DNA of 64,000 nt from JAZKFT01 sp963845495 (GTDB lineage Bacteria; Bacteroidota; Bacteroidia; Chitinophagales; Chitinophagaceae), in the NCBI GenBank assembly GCA_963845495.1, contig CAWJTH010000066.1, positions 1 to 64,000 of the forward strand, written 5' to 3'. This document shows, piece after piece, positions 23,922 through 32,660 of this stretch. The notes under the pieces were generated by a model that saw only the letters and a program-made list of their open reading frames with translations, searched no databases and had not been told where the DNA came from. Position 1 is the first letter of the stretch, and each line of letters starts with the position of its first letter. The translations under genes were made by a program, and so were the position numbers.

Positions 23922-25169
23922 ATGAAAGACTTTTTAAAAAATTATAAGGGCATTTTATTGTTGATCGGGGGAATTGTTGTGGGTTGTGTCTTAGGCATTT
24001 TATTTGGCGAAAGAACCATCATTATAAAACCCATTGGCGATATTTTTTTGAACCTACTTTTTACCGCAGTTGTGCCGTTGGTATTTTTTTGTATCTCGTC
24101 ATCTATCGCTAACATCCAGCGGTCGCAGCAATTTGGGAAACTGATTGGCGCAATGATGGCCGTATTTATTGTTACGGTTTTAATTGCGGCTTTTGTTACG
24201 GTTGTTGGTGCATGGCTTTATCCCATGCATCATTTGGCAGCAAGCCACACCATGCCCGATCCCGGAAGCATGGAGAAGAAAAACATTGGCGAGCAAATAA
24301 CAGGACTGCTTACTACTGGCGAATTTTACCAGCTTTTATCACGAAAAAGCATGTTGGCACTTATTATTTTTTCTGTGCTTATTGGTTTTGCGGTGCAACA
24401 TGCTGGAGAAAAAGGAAAAGCATTCCGTGATTTTTTAAGTTCAGCAAACGAGGTATTGACCCAGTTTCTTAAGATTATTATGGTCATTGCGCCAATAGGC
24501 TTGGGCTGTTATTTTGCTTATCAAGTTGGCACCTTAGGCCCACAAATGCTTGGTACTTATGGCAGATCGATGATCCTTTTTCATGGTGTGGGCATCTTTT
24601 ATTATATCGTTTTGTTTAGTGTGTATGCATTTTTAGCAGCTGGCCGGAAAGGAATTCCTATTTTTTGGAAAAATAATATCGTACCATCCGCTACAGCTTT
24701 GGGCACTTGTAGCAGTATTGCCACATTACCCGCCAATTTAGAAGCGGTAAAAAGGATTGGCGTGCCAGACTACATTGCCAGTTTAGTAATGCCGCTTGGA
24801 GCCTCGTTACATAAAGAAGGGTCAGCCATTTCTTCCATTATAAAAATTGTGGTACTGTTTGCCATTTACCAACGTCCGTTTATGGATGTTGAAACCATTG
24901 CCTTTGCCTTGGGCATTAGCGTAATTGTAAGCATGGTAGAAGGCGGCATACCAAACGGTGGCTATGTTGGTGAAATATTGGAAATTTCTATTTATGGTTT
25001 TCCGCCAGATGCTTTGCCGGTAGCCATTTTAATCGGCACCTTGGTCGATCCGTTGGCTACTTTACTAAATGCCACCGGTGATAATGTTACCGCCATGCTA
25101 ATAACAAGATTAGTGGAAGGCAAAAACTGGCTAAAACAAGTAGCTATGCCTGAAGAGCCGATGTCGTAA
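23922..25169 (+). CDS. Dicarboxylate/amino acid:cation symporter (SDF/DAACS family)
   Basis: 415 residues with eight or so membrane segments and re-entrant loops typical of GltPh/DctA/GltT. Key elements are the serine-rich hairpin Cys-Ser-Ser-Ile-Ala-Thr-Leu-Pro-Ala-Asn-Leu-Glu-Ala, Met-Pro-Leu-Gly-Ala-Ser-Leu-His-Lys-Glu-Gly-Ser-Ala-Ile, and Ile-Pro-Asn-Gly-Gly-Tyr-Val-Gly-Glu. Another is Asp-Pro-Leu-Ala-Thr-Leu-Leu-Asn-Ala-Thr-Gly-Asp-Asn-Val. The transporters import aspartate, glutamate or C4-dicarboxylates with sodium or protons. His-Lys in place of the usual Asn-Met in the HP2-preceding motif suggests a non-standard specificity. Followed by a strong hairpin. Confidence 0.9.
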   Translation: MKDFLKNYKGILLLIGGIVVGCVLGILFGERTIIIKPIGDIFLNLLFTAVVPLVFFCISSSIANIQRSQQFGKLIGAMMAVFIVTVLIAAFVTVVGAWLYPMHHLAASHTMPDPGSMEKKNIGEQITGLLTTGEFYQLLSRKSMLALIIFSVLIGFAVQHAGEKGKAFRDFLSSANEVLTQFLKIIMVIAPIGLGCYFAYQVGTLGPQMLGTYGRSMILFHGVGIFYYIVLFSVYAFLAAGRKGIPIFWKNNIVPSATALGTCSSIATLPANLEAVKRIGVPDYIASLVMPLGASLHKEGSAISSIIKIVVLFAIYQRPFMDVETIAFALGISVIVSMVEGGIPNGGYVGEILEISIYGFPPDALPVAILIGTLVDPLATLLNATGDNVTAMLITRLVEGKNWLKQVAMPEEPMS

Positions 25170-25209
25170 ATCTTTTTACAGAAAATCCTATTAACCTAGT
25201 AATAACTTA

Positions 25210-25252
25210 CATAGGTAGAAATACCTGAAAAAACCAGGTATTTCTACCTATG
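25210..25252 (+). terminator. 18-bp stem hairpin after the symporter gene
   Basis: 25210-25227 and 25235-25252 are exact reverse complements (CATAGGTAGAAATACCTG type) with a seven-base loop. No T-run follows, so it may stabilise the 3' end rather than act as a canonical terminator. Confidence 0.7.
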
Positions 25253-25493
25253 TATTTTGCGCATTTATAAGCTTGTTTTGTTGTTGTTTTAATGATACCA
25301 TTTTTGTTTGATAAACAAAAACGAAATACAAACCCGCCGCTAATCACCTGTAAAAACAACAGTTACATCCACTATGCACACACACCAATTTACATCTTCA
25401 TAACTAATTTATTCAAACACAAAAAATCAATTCTGACACAAACAGAAATCTCACAACCGTCAAGTATTTTTGTATCATCCATCGCACAAACAA

Positions 25494-25526
25494 AAGGCTA
25501 CCCTAAAAGGTCGCCTTTTTGTTTTA
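25494..25526 (+). terminator. Terminator-like AAAGGC/GCCTTT hairpin with T-run
   Basis: AAAGGC, a 14-base interior that itself holds ACCCT/AGGT pairing, then GCCTTTTTGTTTT. No gene is called just upstream, so it may end a small unannotated transcript. Confidence 0.5.
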
Positions 25527-25546
25527 CTGAGTAGTAAATAGTGTAA

Positions 25547-25579
25547 AATAAAAACCTCCCGCTAAAGGAGGTTTTTATT
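25547..25579. terminator. Bidirectional terminator after the ompH-like genes
   Basis: AATAAAAACCTCC at 25547-25559 and its reverse complement at 25567-25579, with a seven-base loop; A-run on one side and T-run on the other. The minus-strand ompH-like gene stops 15 bases away. Confidence 0.85.
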
Positions 25580-25593
25580 TAAATGATATTTCT

Positions 25594-26187
25594 TTAATGC
25601 TTTACAGGGGGTCTAGCTGGAGTCCTAGCTGGTGTTTGTTGTCCTTGAGGCTGCTGCTGGTCTTGCTGTGGAATTTTTATACCCAATTTCTTTAAAACCG
25701 CAGGTATTAAATTATCGGCAGGCGGTGCAGAATACAAGTTTTCCATTTTAAAAACATACGTATAGCCACCTTCTTTTACAACGGCATTAAAAGCAGTAGC
25801 CAACTTTTCTTGGAATGGCTGCAACAATTCGCCTTGTTTGCTTTGCATTTGCTGTTGTGCATACTGATCCCAATTTTGCAATAGATAAAATTGCTGAATC
25901 AAATCTTTCTTTTTTTGATCGTAAATCCTAGCTTTTACCAAAGTAACACTGTCAGCCTTTAAGGTACTATCGTTCCTATAAAATTCAGCAGTCCTAAACT
26001 CTTTTTCAGCGCCCAAAGAATCTTGTTGAAAAACGGCTAAAGCAGTATCAATTTTACCGATGCCAGGCATCATGCTCAATACTGTTTTGTCGTCAAAATA
26101 TCCAAATTTGTTTTGTGCTGTTGCTTTTTGATTGCCACCAAACATAATGGCCATGGCAAGCGCAGCCACCGCGAATAACTTTTTCAT
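25594..26187 (-). CDS. OmpH/Skp family periplasmic chaperone (second copy, longer)
   Basis: 197 residues. A signal peptide (Lys-Lys-Leu-Phe-Ala-Val-Ala-Ala-Leu-Ala-Met, ending Thr-Ala-Gln) is followed by Phe-Gly-Tyr-Phe-Asp-Asp-Lys-Thr-Val-Leu-Ser-Met-Met-Pro, the degenerate OmpH N-terminal strand. A long charged coiled arm follows and then Tyr-Val-Phe-Lys-Met. A Gln/Pro/Ala-rich tail ends the protein. Skp-like trimers hold unfolded outer-membrane proteins on their way to BamA. The gene is the last of an ompH-ompH pair downstream of bamA, a common Bacteroidota order. The repeat-like Gln-Gln-Pro-Gln-Gly-Gln-Gln tail and this divergence suggest a specialised client. Confidence 0.88.
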   Translation of the reverse strand: MKKLFAVAALAMAIMFGGNQKATAQNKFGYFDDKTVLSMMPGIGKIDTALAVFQQDSLGAEKEFRTAEFYRNDSTLKADSVTLVKARIYDQKKKDLIQQFYLLQNWDQYAQQQMQSKQGELLQPFQEKLATAFNAVVKEGGYTYVFKMENLYSAPPADNLIPAVLKKLGIKIPQQDQQQPQGQQTPARTPARPPVKH

Positions 26188-26321
26188 TTTTGTAATTGTA
26201 GTAATTGCTTTTTTGTTTTTTTAAAATTATGAGAAATTCCTAATGGAAAAATTCCAACATCATTATGTGAAAGTGAGATTGGGCATTGAGCAAAACTTTG
26301 CGTTTTCGTTTTGCTTTACAT

Positions 26322-26834
26322 TTATTTTACGCCCAAAGCACGAAGCACATCTTCGCTTTTGTCTAGTTTTGGGTCGGCAAATATAACAGTTATTCCCTCC
26401 GATTTATCTAAAATAAAATCATAAGAACGGTCTGCTGCCATCTTTTGTACTGCTGTGTAAACCTTATCCTGTATGGGTTTTATCAATTTTTGCCGCTCTT
26501 TAAATAGATCGCCTTCAAACCCAAACCGCTTTTTTTGCAAATCCCTAACTTCTTTTTCTTTGTTGAACAATTCGTCTTCTCGTTTCTTTTTCAAATCATC
26601 ACTTAGCATAACCTGCTCAGCATCAAAATTGCGGTACATTTTGTTCAACTCTTCTTGTTTTGCATCTATTTCCTTTTGCCAAGTATTTGCCGTTGCGTCT
26701 AATTGCGCTTGTGCCGCTTTATAATCGGGTACCCTGTCTAAAATAAATTTTGTATCGATGATGGCATAGCGCTGTGCTGATGCCGCAAAACCAATTGCAA
26801 TAAAAAAACAAAATGCAACAACTGCCTTTTTCAT
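26322..26834 (-). CDS. OmpH/Skp family periplasmic chaperone
   Basis: 170 residues, close to canonical Skp. The signal peptide ends Ala-Ser-Ala-Gln, then Arg-Tyr-Ala-Ile-Ile-Asp-Thr-Lys-Phe-Ile-Leu-Asp-Arg-Val-Pro-Asp-Tyr, the OmpH signature strand. A charged coiled coil spans about 40-120, and Tyr-Asp-Phe-Ile-Leu-Asp-Lys-Ser returns to the trimer core. Delivers nascent outer-membrane proteins to BamA, whose gene lies 201 bases upstream on the same strand. Confidence 0.93.
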   Translation of the reverse strand: MKKAVVAFCFFIAIGFAASAQRYAIIDTKFILDRVPDYKAAQAQLDATANTWQKEIDAKQEELNKMYRNFDAEQVMLSDDLKKKREDELFNKEKEVRDLQKKRFGFEGDLFKERQKLIKPIQDKVYTAVQKMAADRSYDFILDKSEGITVIFADPKLDKSEDVLRALGVK

Positions 26835-27035
26835 GTGACGATTTTTTAGGTTTAAGAATTTGTAGCTTACGTTTTAAACGTATGGCGGCAAATTATGGCA
26901 TTTACCAAAATTCTTTTCACATTTTTTTAATAATCCTTAATTAACCAGCCCACAATGCAAAGACCTTATTTTTCATCTAAACATTTCTACATCAAAACAG
27001 CAATCTGACGATTTACGTTTCACGACTGCCAATCC

Positions 27036-29768
27036 TTATTCTGGCTCATAACCTAGCATAAACGTAAACTTGGCGGCATTTTTAATACCTTGTCCAGGTT
27101 GCAGCCTATCGATACCAACACCATAATCAAAACCCAATAAACCAAACATCGGTAAGAAAAAGCGCATACCCAAACCTACGCTACGGCGCAATTGGAAGGG
27201 ATTATATTCTGACATGCTATACCAACCATTTGCGGCTTCTGCCCAAACCATAGCATAAATGGTGCTGCTTGGGTTGGTACTAATTGGGTACCGTAATTCA
27301 GCAGTATATTTATTAAAGATGGTAAAGAATTTAGACGCACCTGATTGATCAGGATTGACTTTTGGATCAGAAGTTTGATAAACCGGATAACCGCGTTGTG
27401 AAATAATGTCGTATCCTAGCAACGCAAAGTTGTTGCTTAAGCCGGCATCGCCTAATTGGTAACGTTCAAACGGTGATACTTGCAATTTGTTGTTGTATCG
27501 ACCATTGAAACCCATCTTCGCTGCCAAGCGTAAAACAAATGGGTGGCTTTCTGCTCCAGTTATTTTACTTAAAGGCAAATACCAATCACCTGTAAAGCGC
27601 CATTTATGTAACTCCACTAATTTATATAGTTCGGAGGGATCGTCATAATTTAAGTTTTTACGCACCAAACTCCATGGTGGGGTAAACTGTACGCTTAAAG
27701 CAAAGTTAGAACCACTTCTAGGGAAGGTTGGTTGGTCGATTGAATTACGCTGCAACCCTAATTTAAAACTTAAGTTGGTGCTGGTTCCGTTATTAAACCC
27801 AGAGAAAATAGCATAGTTTTTCAGTTGGTATTCGGTAAGGTTTACAGAATACAATAAGCTAAAAAAGTCATCGGGCCATTTCAATTGTTTACCCAAACTT
27901 ACGCCCACACCCGATGTTCTGATATATGAATTATTTGCCGCCGCACTAGTGTAAGTTCCAGTTGTGGCGTCGTATGCGTTAGCATATTTGGTTGTGTACA
28001 AACTAACTGTAAATGGGTTTTTGTGTTTCCCACCTAACCATGGTTCGGTAAAGCTTGCATTATAGCTTTGGAACGCACGACCATTACTTTGCACCCTTAA
28101 ACTCAACTTTTGGCCATCTCCGCTTGGTAATGGCTGCCATGCCGATTTCTTAAAAATATTATGGATCGAGAAGTTGTTAAAAGTAACACCAAGCGTACCG
28201 GTCAGCCCGATGCCGCCGCCCCAGCCTGCCGATAATTCCAACTGATCACTACTTTTTTCTTCAACCGACCAAGTAATATCCACCGTACCATCATCTTGGT
28301 TCGGAACAATGTTTGGTGCAATTTTTTCTTGGTTAAAAAAGCTAAGGTTTGCTAACTCTCGTTGCGTACGGATCAATAATTGGCGGCTGAATTTATCGCC
28401 TGGATTTGTGCGTAATTCACGGCGGATAACGTGTTCCTTTGTTTTTTCGTTGCCTACAATATTTACATTTTTAATGGTGGCCTGCGGTCCTTCCACCAAT
28501 TTTATTTCATGGTCAATAGTGTCGTTATAAACTGCTGTTTCAGTAATTTCTGTATGAAAAAACAAATAACCATCATCCATATAATAGCCGCTGATATCAC
28601 CACCCTCTTGCGACATTTCCTTACCAACCCTTTTGTTTAACAATTCCAAATTATACACATCACCTTTTTTGATGCGTAAAATTTGTTGCAAAACACTGTC
28701 AGGATATTTTGTATTTCCTTTAAAAACAATATTCCCAAAAAAGTATTGATGTCCTTCATCCACCTTAATATCAATGTTTAGGTTACCATTTCTATTATAA
28801 TAGGTAGTGTCGTCAACAATCCTGGCATCGCGGTAGCCTATACTATTATAATATGCCAACAACTTATCTTTATCATCTTCATACTTTTTTTGGTTGAACT
28901 TGGCATTTACAAAAGGCTTAATCCGAAGGTATGGATCTAAGAAAGCCTTGGTTTTGCTAGGATACATAAAACCCATATCCTGTACATAATGCTTAAAAGT
29001 ATATACTGTTTTGGGGGAATAAACCGAAGAATCGTACACAGGTGTTGATGAAAACCTGCCTTTCATTTTTGTGTCCTTAAACTGCTTCACGAACGTTTTA
29101 TCTGTAATGGCGATATTTCCCGTAGGGTTGATATTTTCGATTTTTACTTTGTTACCCTTTGTTATGTAAATAGCAAAATCGCGGCTGTTGGCGGTTCTTG
29201 TACTTTGAGATTCAACAATTTTAACGTTGGTATTGCGATACCCTTTTTCGTCATAAAACTTTTTAATCGCCTCAATGGCGTTTTGTTTCATACTTTCGGT
29301 AATTACCCTTTGTTTTACCAATCCAGTTTTGGTAGTCAATTCATCCGATTGGCTTTTGCCGGTATTCACGAAAACAAAACTTCCTAACCTTGGCCTTTCT
29401 TCAACAGTTATTTCAAGGTCAATAATGTTTGGCGGAGTAAGCTTTGTAATATAAATAGCTACGTTGCTAAAATAATTTTGCCCCCACAAATTATTGATGA
29501 CTTTACTGAAATTATCACCACCGGGTATCATCACCCTTTCTCCCTTATTAATGTTTGCGATGGATAACAGCAATGCTTGGTCAAAATACCTGTTTCCGGT
29601 AACGGTAACGGTACCAACCCGGTATTCTTTTGGCTGTGTTTGTTTAAATATATTTTCTAAATCTGTATCAACCGATGTGGTAGAATCTGGTATTTGTGCA
29701 AAGGCATGTGTACAACAAACCAATGCTATAAAAGCTGTTAGCGATAAAATCTTACCAAATGGTTGCAT
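27036..29768 (-). CDS. bamA: Outer membrane protein assembly factor BamA
   Basis: 910 residues. Signal peptide (ending Ala-Phe-Ala-Gln), then five tandem POTRA domains over about 50-480. POTRA landmarks are Val-Gly-Thr-Val-Thr-Val-Thr-Gly-Asn at the first and Val-Asn-Ile-Val-Gly-Asn-Glu-Lys-Thr-Lys-Glu-His-Val-Ile-Arg-Arg-Glu-Leu at the last. A 16-strand barrel occupies the C-terminal half (Trp-Gly-Gly-Gly-Ile-Gly-Leu-Thr-Gly, Gly-Leu-Gly-Met-Arg-Phe-Phe-Leu-Pro). BamA inserts beta-barrel proteins into the outer membrane. The family's conserved Val-Arg-Gly-Phe/Tyr loop is represented by Ser-Gln-Arg-Gly-Tyr-Pro-Val-Tyr. Its place next to uppS and the ompH genes matches the Bacteroidota envelope cluster. 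Confidence 0.97.
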   Translation of the reverse strand: MQPFGKILSLTAFIALVCCTHAFAQIPDSTTSVDTDLENIFKQTQPKEYRVGTVTVTGNRYFDQALLLSIANINKGERVMIPGGDNFSKVINNLWGQNYFSNVAIYITKLTPPNIIDLEITVEERPRLGSFVFVNTGKSQSDELTTKTGLVKQRVITESMKQNAIEAIKKFYDEKGYRNTNVKIVESQSTRTANSRDFAIYITKGNKVKIENINPTGNIAITDKTFVKQFKDTKMKGRFSSTPVYDSSVYSPKTVYTFKHYVQDMGFMYPSKTKAFLDPYLRIKPFVNAKFNQKKYEDDKDKLLAYYNSIGYRDARIVDDTTYYNRNGNLNIDIKVDEGHQYFFGNIVFKGNTKYPDSVLQQILRIKKGDVYNLELLNKRVGKEMSQEGGDISGYYMDDGYLFFHTEITETAVYNDTIDHEIKLVEGPQATIKNVNIVGNEKTKEHVIRRELRTNPGDKFSRQLLIRTQRELANLSFFNQEKIAPNIVPNQDDGTVDITWSVEEKSSDQLELSAGWGGGIGLTGTLGVTFNNFSIHNIFKKSAWQPLPSGDGQKLSLRVQSNGRAFQSYNASFTEPWLGGKHKNPFTVSLYTTKYANAYDATTGTYTSAAANNSYIRTSGVGVSLGKQLKWPDDFFSLLYSVNLTEYQLKNYAIFSGFNNGTSTNLSFKLGLQRNSIDQPTFPRSGSNFALSVQFTPPWSLVRKNLNYDDPSELYKLVELHKWRFTGDWYLPLSKITGAESHPFVLRLAAKMGFNGRYNNKLQVSPFERYQLGDAGLSNNFALLGYDIISQRGYPVYQTSDPKVNPDQSGASKFFTIFNKYTAELRYPISTNPSSTIYAMVWAEAANGWYSMSEYNPFQLRRSVGLGMRFFLPMFGLLGFDYGVGIDRLQPGQGIKNAAKFTFMLGYEPE

Positions 29769-29898
29769 GCAGTATTTTTTTGGAGCCCGTAATTTTTAAG
29801 GCGTATGGGCGGCAAATTAACAGCTAATATTAAAACTGTTTGTTAAAAGGGATAAGAAGTGACCGTTTAGGCGATAGTAAGTATAAATAATTTGCAAA

Positions 29899-30663
29899 TT
29901 ATAACAATATTGATCCTTCTTCTTGGATTTGAGCGCCGGTTTTTCCAAATCTCCGCTCACGTGCCTGAAAATCGAGTATGGCTTCGTACAAATCTTTTTT
30001 TCTGAAATCAGGCCAGCGGGTATCGGTAAAATAAAGTTCGGCATAAGCCAATTGATACAATAAAAAATTGCTGATCCTAAATTCACCGCTGGTGCGAATC
30101 ATCAATTCGGGATCAGGATATGCACTGGTGTACAAATGATTTTTTAAAACATCGGGTGTAATCTCGGAAGATTTTAATAAGCCGGCTTCCACATCTTGCG
30201 CAATACTTTTTACGGCATTCACCAATTCCCAACGGCCGCTGTAGCTTAGCGCCATTATCAATTGCAACCCTGTATTTTTCCCGGTTATTTCCAATGCTTC
30301 GTCCAATTCTTGGTTGGCATAAGTTGGAAGCATGTTGCGGTCGCCGATTACCTGAAGTTTGATATTGTTTTTATTCAGCGTTTCGGTTTCCTTGCGGATA
30401 GTATCCACCAATAATTCCATTAAACCGCTAACTTCATTTTGCGGCCTGTCCCAATTTTCTGTACTAAAAGCATATAAGGTTAGGAATTCGATACCAATTT
30501 CAGCGCAACCTTCTACAATATTGCGAACACTTTCAACCCCATGAAAATGACCGACCAAGCGGTCGTGGCCCTTTTCTTGGGCCCATCTTCCGTTGCCATC
30601 CATTATAATAGCAATGTGACGGGGAAGCCTGTTTCTATCGATTTTTTCTAATGGATCACTCAT
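29899..30663 (-). CDS. uppS: Isoprenyl transferase (undecaprenyl diphosphate synthase)
   Basis: 254 residues. Ile-Ile-Met-Asp-Gly-Asn-Gly-Arg-Trp-Ala at 19-28 holds the catalytic Asp22 and the phosphate-binding Arg26. Thr-Leu-Tyr-Ala-Phe-Ser-Thr-Glu-Asn-Trp and the C-terminal Arg-Thr-Ser-Gly-Glu-Phe-Arg-Ile-Ser-Asn-Phe-Leu-Leu-Tyr-Gln complete the cis-prenyltransferase signature. It makes the C55 lipid carrier for peptidoglycan and other envelope polymers. It lies 130 bases upstream of bamA on the same strand and is likely co-transcribed. Confidence 0.97.
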   Translation of the reverse strand: MSDPLEKIDRNRLPRHIAIIMDGNGRWAQEKGHDRLVGHFHGVESVRNIVEGCAEIGIEFLTLYAFSTENWDRPQNEVSGLMELLVDTIRKETETLNKNNIKLQVIGDRNMLPTYANQELDEALEITGKNTGLQLIMALSYSGRWELVNAVKSIAQDVEAGLLKSSEITPDVLKNHLYTSAYPDPELMIRTSGEFRISNFLLYQLAYAELYFTDTRWPDFRKKDLYEAILDFQARERRFGKTGAQIQEEGSILL

Positions 30664-30844
30664 ATCCTATAGTTTTAGGAAGGCGCAAATGTAGTGAAAT
30701 AAGATGTAGCAATGTCTGATTTTGGATGTAGTGATATCTGATTTGTTAAGATGTTGGATTCAAAAATCCAGCTAATGGCTAAAGAGATTTGAAGACTTTG
30801 TTTTCAATAAATCAATCAGCTTTACATCAGACAGCTTTATATCA

Positions 30845-31639
30845 TTACCGCTCCAACATTCTTAACGACGTTCTATATTTTGATGGCAGCAACCCAAATT
30901 TTATTGATTTGAGCAACTTTGTGTGTTTCACTTTTTTATAAAGCAGCAATATGCTTTTAAAGAAAGGTGACGTTGAAAACGGTAACAGAACTGCTACTTG
31001 TTTAGGCACCAATAATTGTTGAACCTGAATTAAAACATGGTAACGAAAGCCAAGGTGCAATTTATATTGAGCGAATAAATCTTTAGTTAAATTACTGTAA
31101 ACCAAGTCGTTATATAAATGTTCTTCTCTTGATTTTTGCCAATCAGAAAAATTATGAGGAAGATCAGCCAGTCCCATTTCTTGGCCAACCCTTGCAAAAA
31201 CATAGAAAACTTCTTCTTTTTCCGCTAAGGAAAGTTTTCGTTCCAGCAATTCAAAAGCGGCTATTGAATAATAAATAAGCATGTATAGCACATCCCGATA
31301 TGCCCAATCTGGTATAGCGGCACCGCGGCTATTTTCAACGTGTTTATGAATTTGCGTGATTGATCTAATAGCCAACAGGGCTTTTTTTTCTTCCTGAAAA
31401 ATAATTTTATGCGCATATACCACGGTAGAAAATAAGCGCCCAATTGGGTCTTTTGGCAATTTGCCCGTGAAATAAAGCCAATCAACCGCTTTGTTCAAAG
31501 CAAATTCGGCCGCCGAACCACCAAATATAAAAAGAATCGTATCGGTTTTGCCCCAAATTTCACGCACAATTGAACCTTTTTGTACAAAATCGATATCCTC
31601 CTTTTGAGACTTTTGTATTGAGTCGGTGGTAAAATTCAT
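30845..31639 (-). CDS. MpaB/latex-clearing-type oxygenase family protein (DUF2236)
   Basis: 264 residues. Ser-Ile-Val-Arg-Glu-Ile-Trp-Gly, Phe-Gly-Gly-Ser-Ala-Ala-Glu-Phe-Ala, Asp-Pro-Ile-Gly-Arg-Leu-Phe-Ser-Thr and the His-containing Ile-Thr-Gln-Ile-His-Lys-His-Val all fit the all-helical haem-binding DUF2236 family. That family includes rubber oxygenases and fungal MpaB. Members oxidise hydrophobic or isoprenoid-like substrates, but most bacterial ones are uncharacterised. The His pair in the middle may supply the axial haem ligand (inference). Monocistronic on the minus strand between uppS and the pentose phosphate genes. Confidence 0.78.
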   Translation of the reverse strand: MNFTTDSIQKSQKEDIDFVQKGSIVREIWGKTDTILFIFGGSAAEFALNKAVDWLYFTGKLPKDPIGRLFSTVVYAHKIIFQEEKKALLAIRSITQIHKHVENSRGAAIPDWAYRDVLYMLIYYSIAAFELLERKLSLAEKEEVFYVFARVGQEMGLADLPHNFSDWQKSREEHLYNDLVYSNLTKDLFAQYKLHLGFRYHVLIQVQQLLVPKQVAVLLPFSTSPFFKSILLLYKKVKHTKLLKSIKFGLLPSKYRTSLRMLER

Positions 31640-31733
31640 AAATAATTTTACTTTTAAAATTTAAGCACTTTGAAATACAAAGTAAAATTAGATATTTCTT
31701 CCCAATATTTTATAAGAATCTTGTGAAAATAAA

Positions 31734-31764
31734 AAAGGAAAAAAGCGTTTTGCTCTTTTCCTTT
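31734..31764 (-). terminator. Terminator-like hairpin after pgl
   Basis: AAAGGAAAA at 31734-31742 pairs with TTTTCCTTT at 31756-31764, extended by an interior AGC/GCT. Read on the minus strand it ends in TTTTTTATTTT. Confidence 0.6.
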
Positions 31765-31784
31765 CCTAATTGTTGATTTCCAAA

Positions 31785-32546
31785 TTACTGTATCGTTAAA
31801 TCTGCCGCTGCGGCATCATCAACAAACCAGTGCAACTGCCCGATTGGTTTTATTATTTGCGAAGGATATTTTTGCGGGTTGTAATCGCCGTCCAAAACTT
31901 CTTGCAAAGTGGCTGCTTTTTTATCGCCTGTTGCTAAAAAGGCAACGCAGGCTGCTTTATTTACCACCACTGCCGTAAGTGTAATTCGGTACATATCTTG
32001 TGCAGGAACCCATGGTGCCGCTACCCATTTTTCTTTTTCAAACATCAAATCACCGCCGGGGAACAACGATAAGGTATGCCCATCATCGCCCATACCTAAA
32101 AAAACAAGGTCGAAGGTGGTGAGTGGTGAGCGGTGAGTGGTGAGTGAATCGCCGGTATTTTCTGCATCAAAATATTGATGCAATGTTTTTTCATATTCCA
32201 TGGCTGATTCTTCAGCAGGAATATCAGTTTTCATAATGTGGATATTTTCTTTTTTAACCGGCACATGGTTTAGCAAGGTGTCGAAAGCCATTTTTGTATT
32301 GCTCCGGTCGTCGGTCATTGGCACATAACGCTCATCCCCAAAAAAAACGTGTATTTTTTCCCAATCAATTTTGGTTTTGTAGGCATCCGTTGCTAACAAT
32401 TCGTGCAAACTTTTTGGCGTGCTGCCACCGCTTAATGCAATAGTGAAATGATCCTTTTTTTGCAACACTTCGTGCACATAATGCACCAGCCAATCGGCAA
32501 CATCATGGCTAAAATTTGCAGGGTCTTTTGAAATATGTAATTGCAT
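31785..32546 (-). CDS. pgl: 6-phosphogluconolactonase
   Basis: 253 residues, DevB type. Hydrolyses 6-phosphogluconolactone between Zwf and Gnd. Ile-Ala-Leu-Ser-Gly-Gly-Ser-Thr-Pro at 36-44, Phe-Phe-Gly-Asp-Glu-Arg-Tyr-Val-Pro, and Phe-Leu-Gly-Met-Gly-Asp-Asp-Gly-His-Thr-Leu-Ser-Leu-Phe-Pro (catalytic-type His157) are all present. Just before Phe-Asp-Leu-Val-Phe-Leu-Gly, residues 133-144 (Asp-Ser-Leu-Thr-Thr-His-Arg-Ser-Pro-Leu-Thr-Thr) are encoded by a GTGAGTGG/GTGAGCGG tandem array. That block looks like an in-frame insertion. The catalytic core is undisturbed. It is third of pgl-zwf-gnd read from right to left. Confidence 0.95.
   Translation of the reverse strand: MQLHISKDPANFSHDVADWLVHYVHEVLQKKDHFTIALSGGSTPKSLHELLATDAYKTKIDWEKIHVFFGDERYVPMTDDRSNTKMAFDTLLNHVPVKKENIHIMKTDIPAEESAMEYEKTLHQYFDAENTGDSLTTHRSPLTTFDLVFLGMGDDGHTLSLFPGGDLMFEKEKWVAAPWVPAQDMYRITLTAVVVNKAACVAFLATGDKKAATLQEVLDGDYNPQKYPSQIIKPIGQLHWFVDDAAAADLTIQ
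32116..32148. repeat. GGTGAGTGGTGAGC tandem array inside pgl
   Basis: About four 7-base GGTGAGT/GGTGAGC units in a row, in frame in a conserved gene. The word composition is unlike the surrounding coding sequence. Confidence 0.7.
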
Positions 32547-32581
32547 CTTTTGTAGTTTTAAAAATTTGATGTCTTAAAAAA

Positions 32582-32653
32582 AGTAAATAAGTAATTGCGT
32601 AAATAGGTAATTATACTTTTCCCATTTACCCAATTACCTATTTACTCAATTAC
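32582..32653. repeat. GTAAAT/GTAATT inverted repeat, copy 2
   Basis: The left arm around 32592-32613 and right arm 32632-32653 pair at 21 of 22 positions (GTAATTGmGTAAATAGGTAA type). It lies between pgl and zwf, directly after the zwf stop on the minus strand. Confidence 0.85.
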
Positions 32654-32660
32654 ATTTATT

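Larger units (their letters stand above)
25170..25593. other. Intergenic region, 424 bp, terminators and no convincing gene
   Basis: It contains three hairpins (listed separately) and an AC-rich stretch at 25320-25480. An 80-codon open frame at 25292-25534 has no recognisable domain, unusual composition and ends in a hairpin, so I do not call it. Confidence 0.65.

Noticed and set aside
25292..25534. 80-codon open frame between the symporter and ompH genes
   Set aside because: Low-complexity Thr/Ile/His-rich peptide without homologous features, running into a terminator hairpin.
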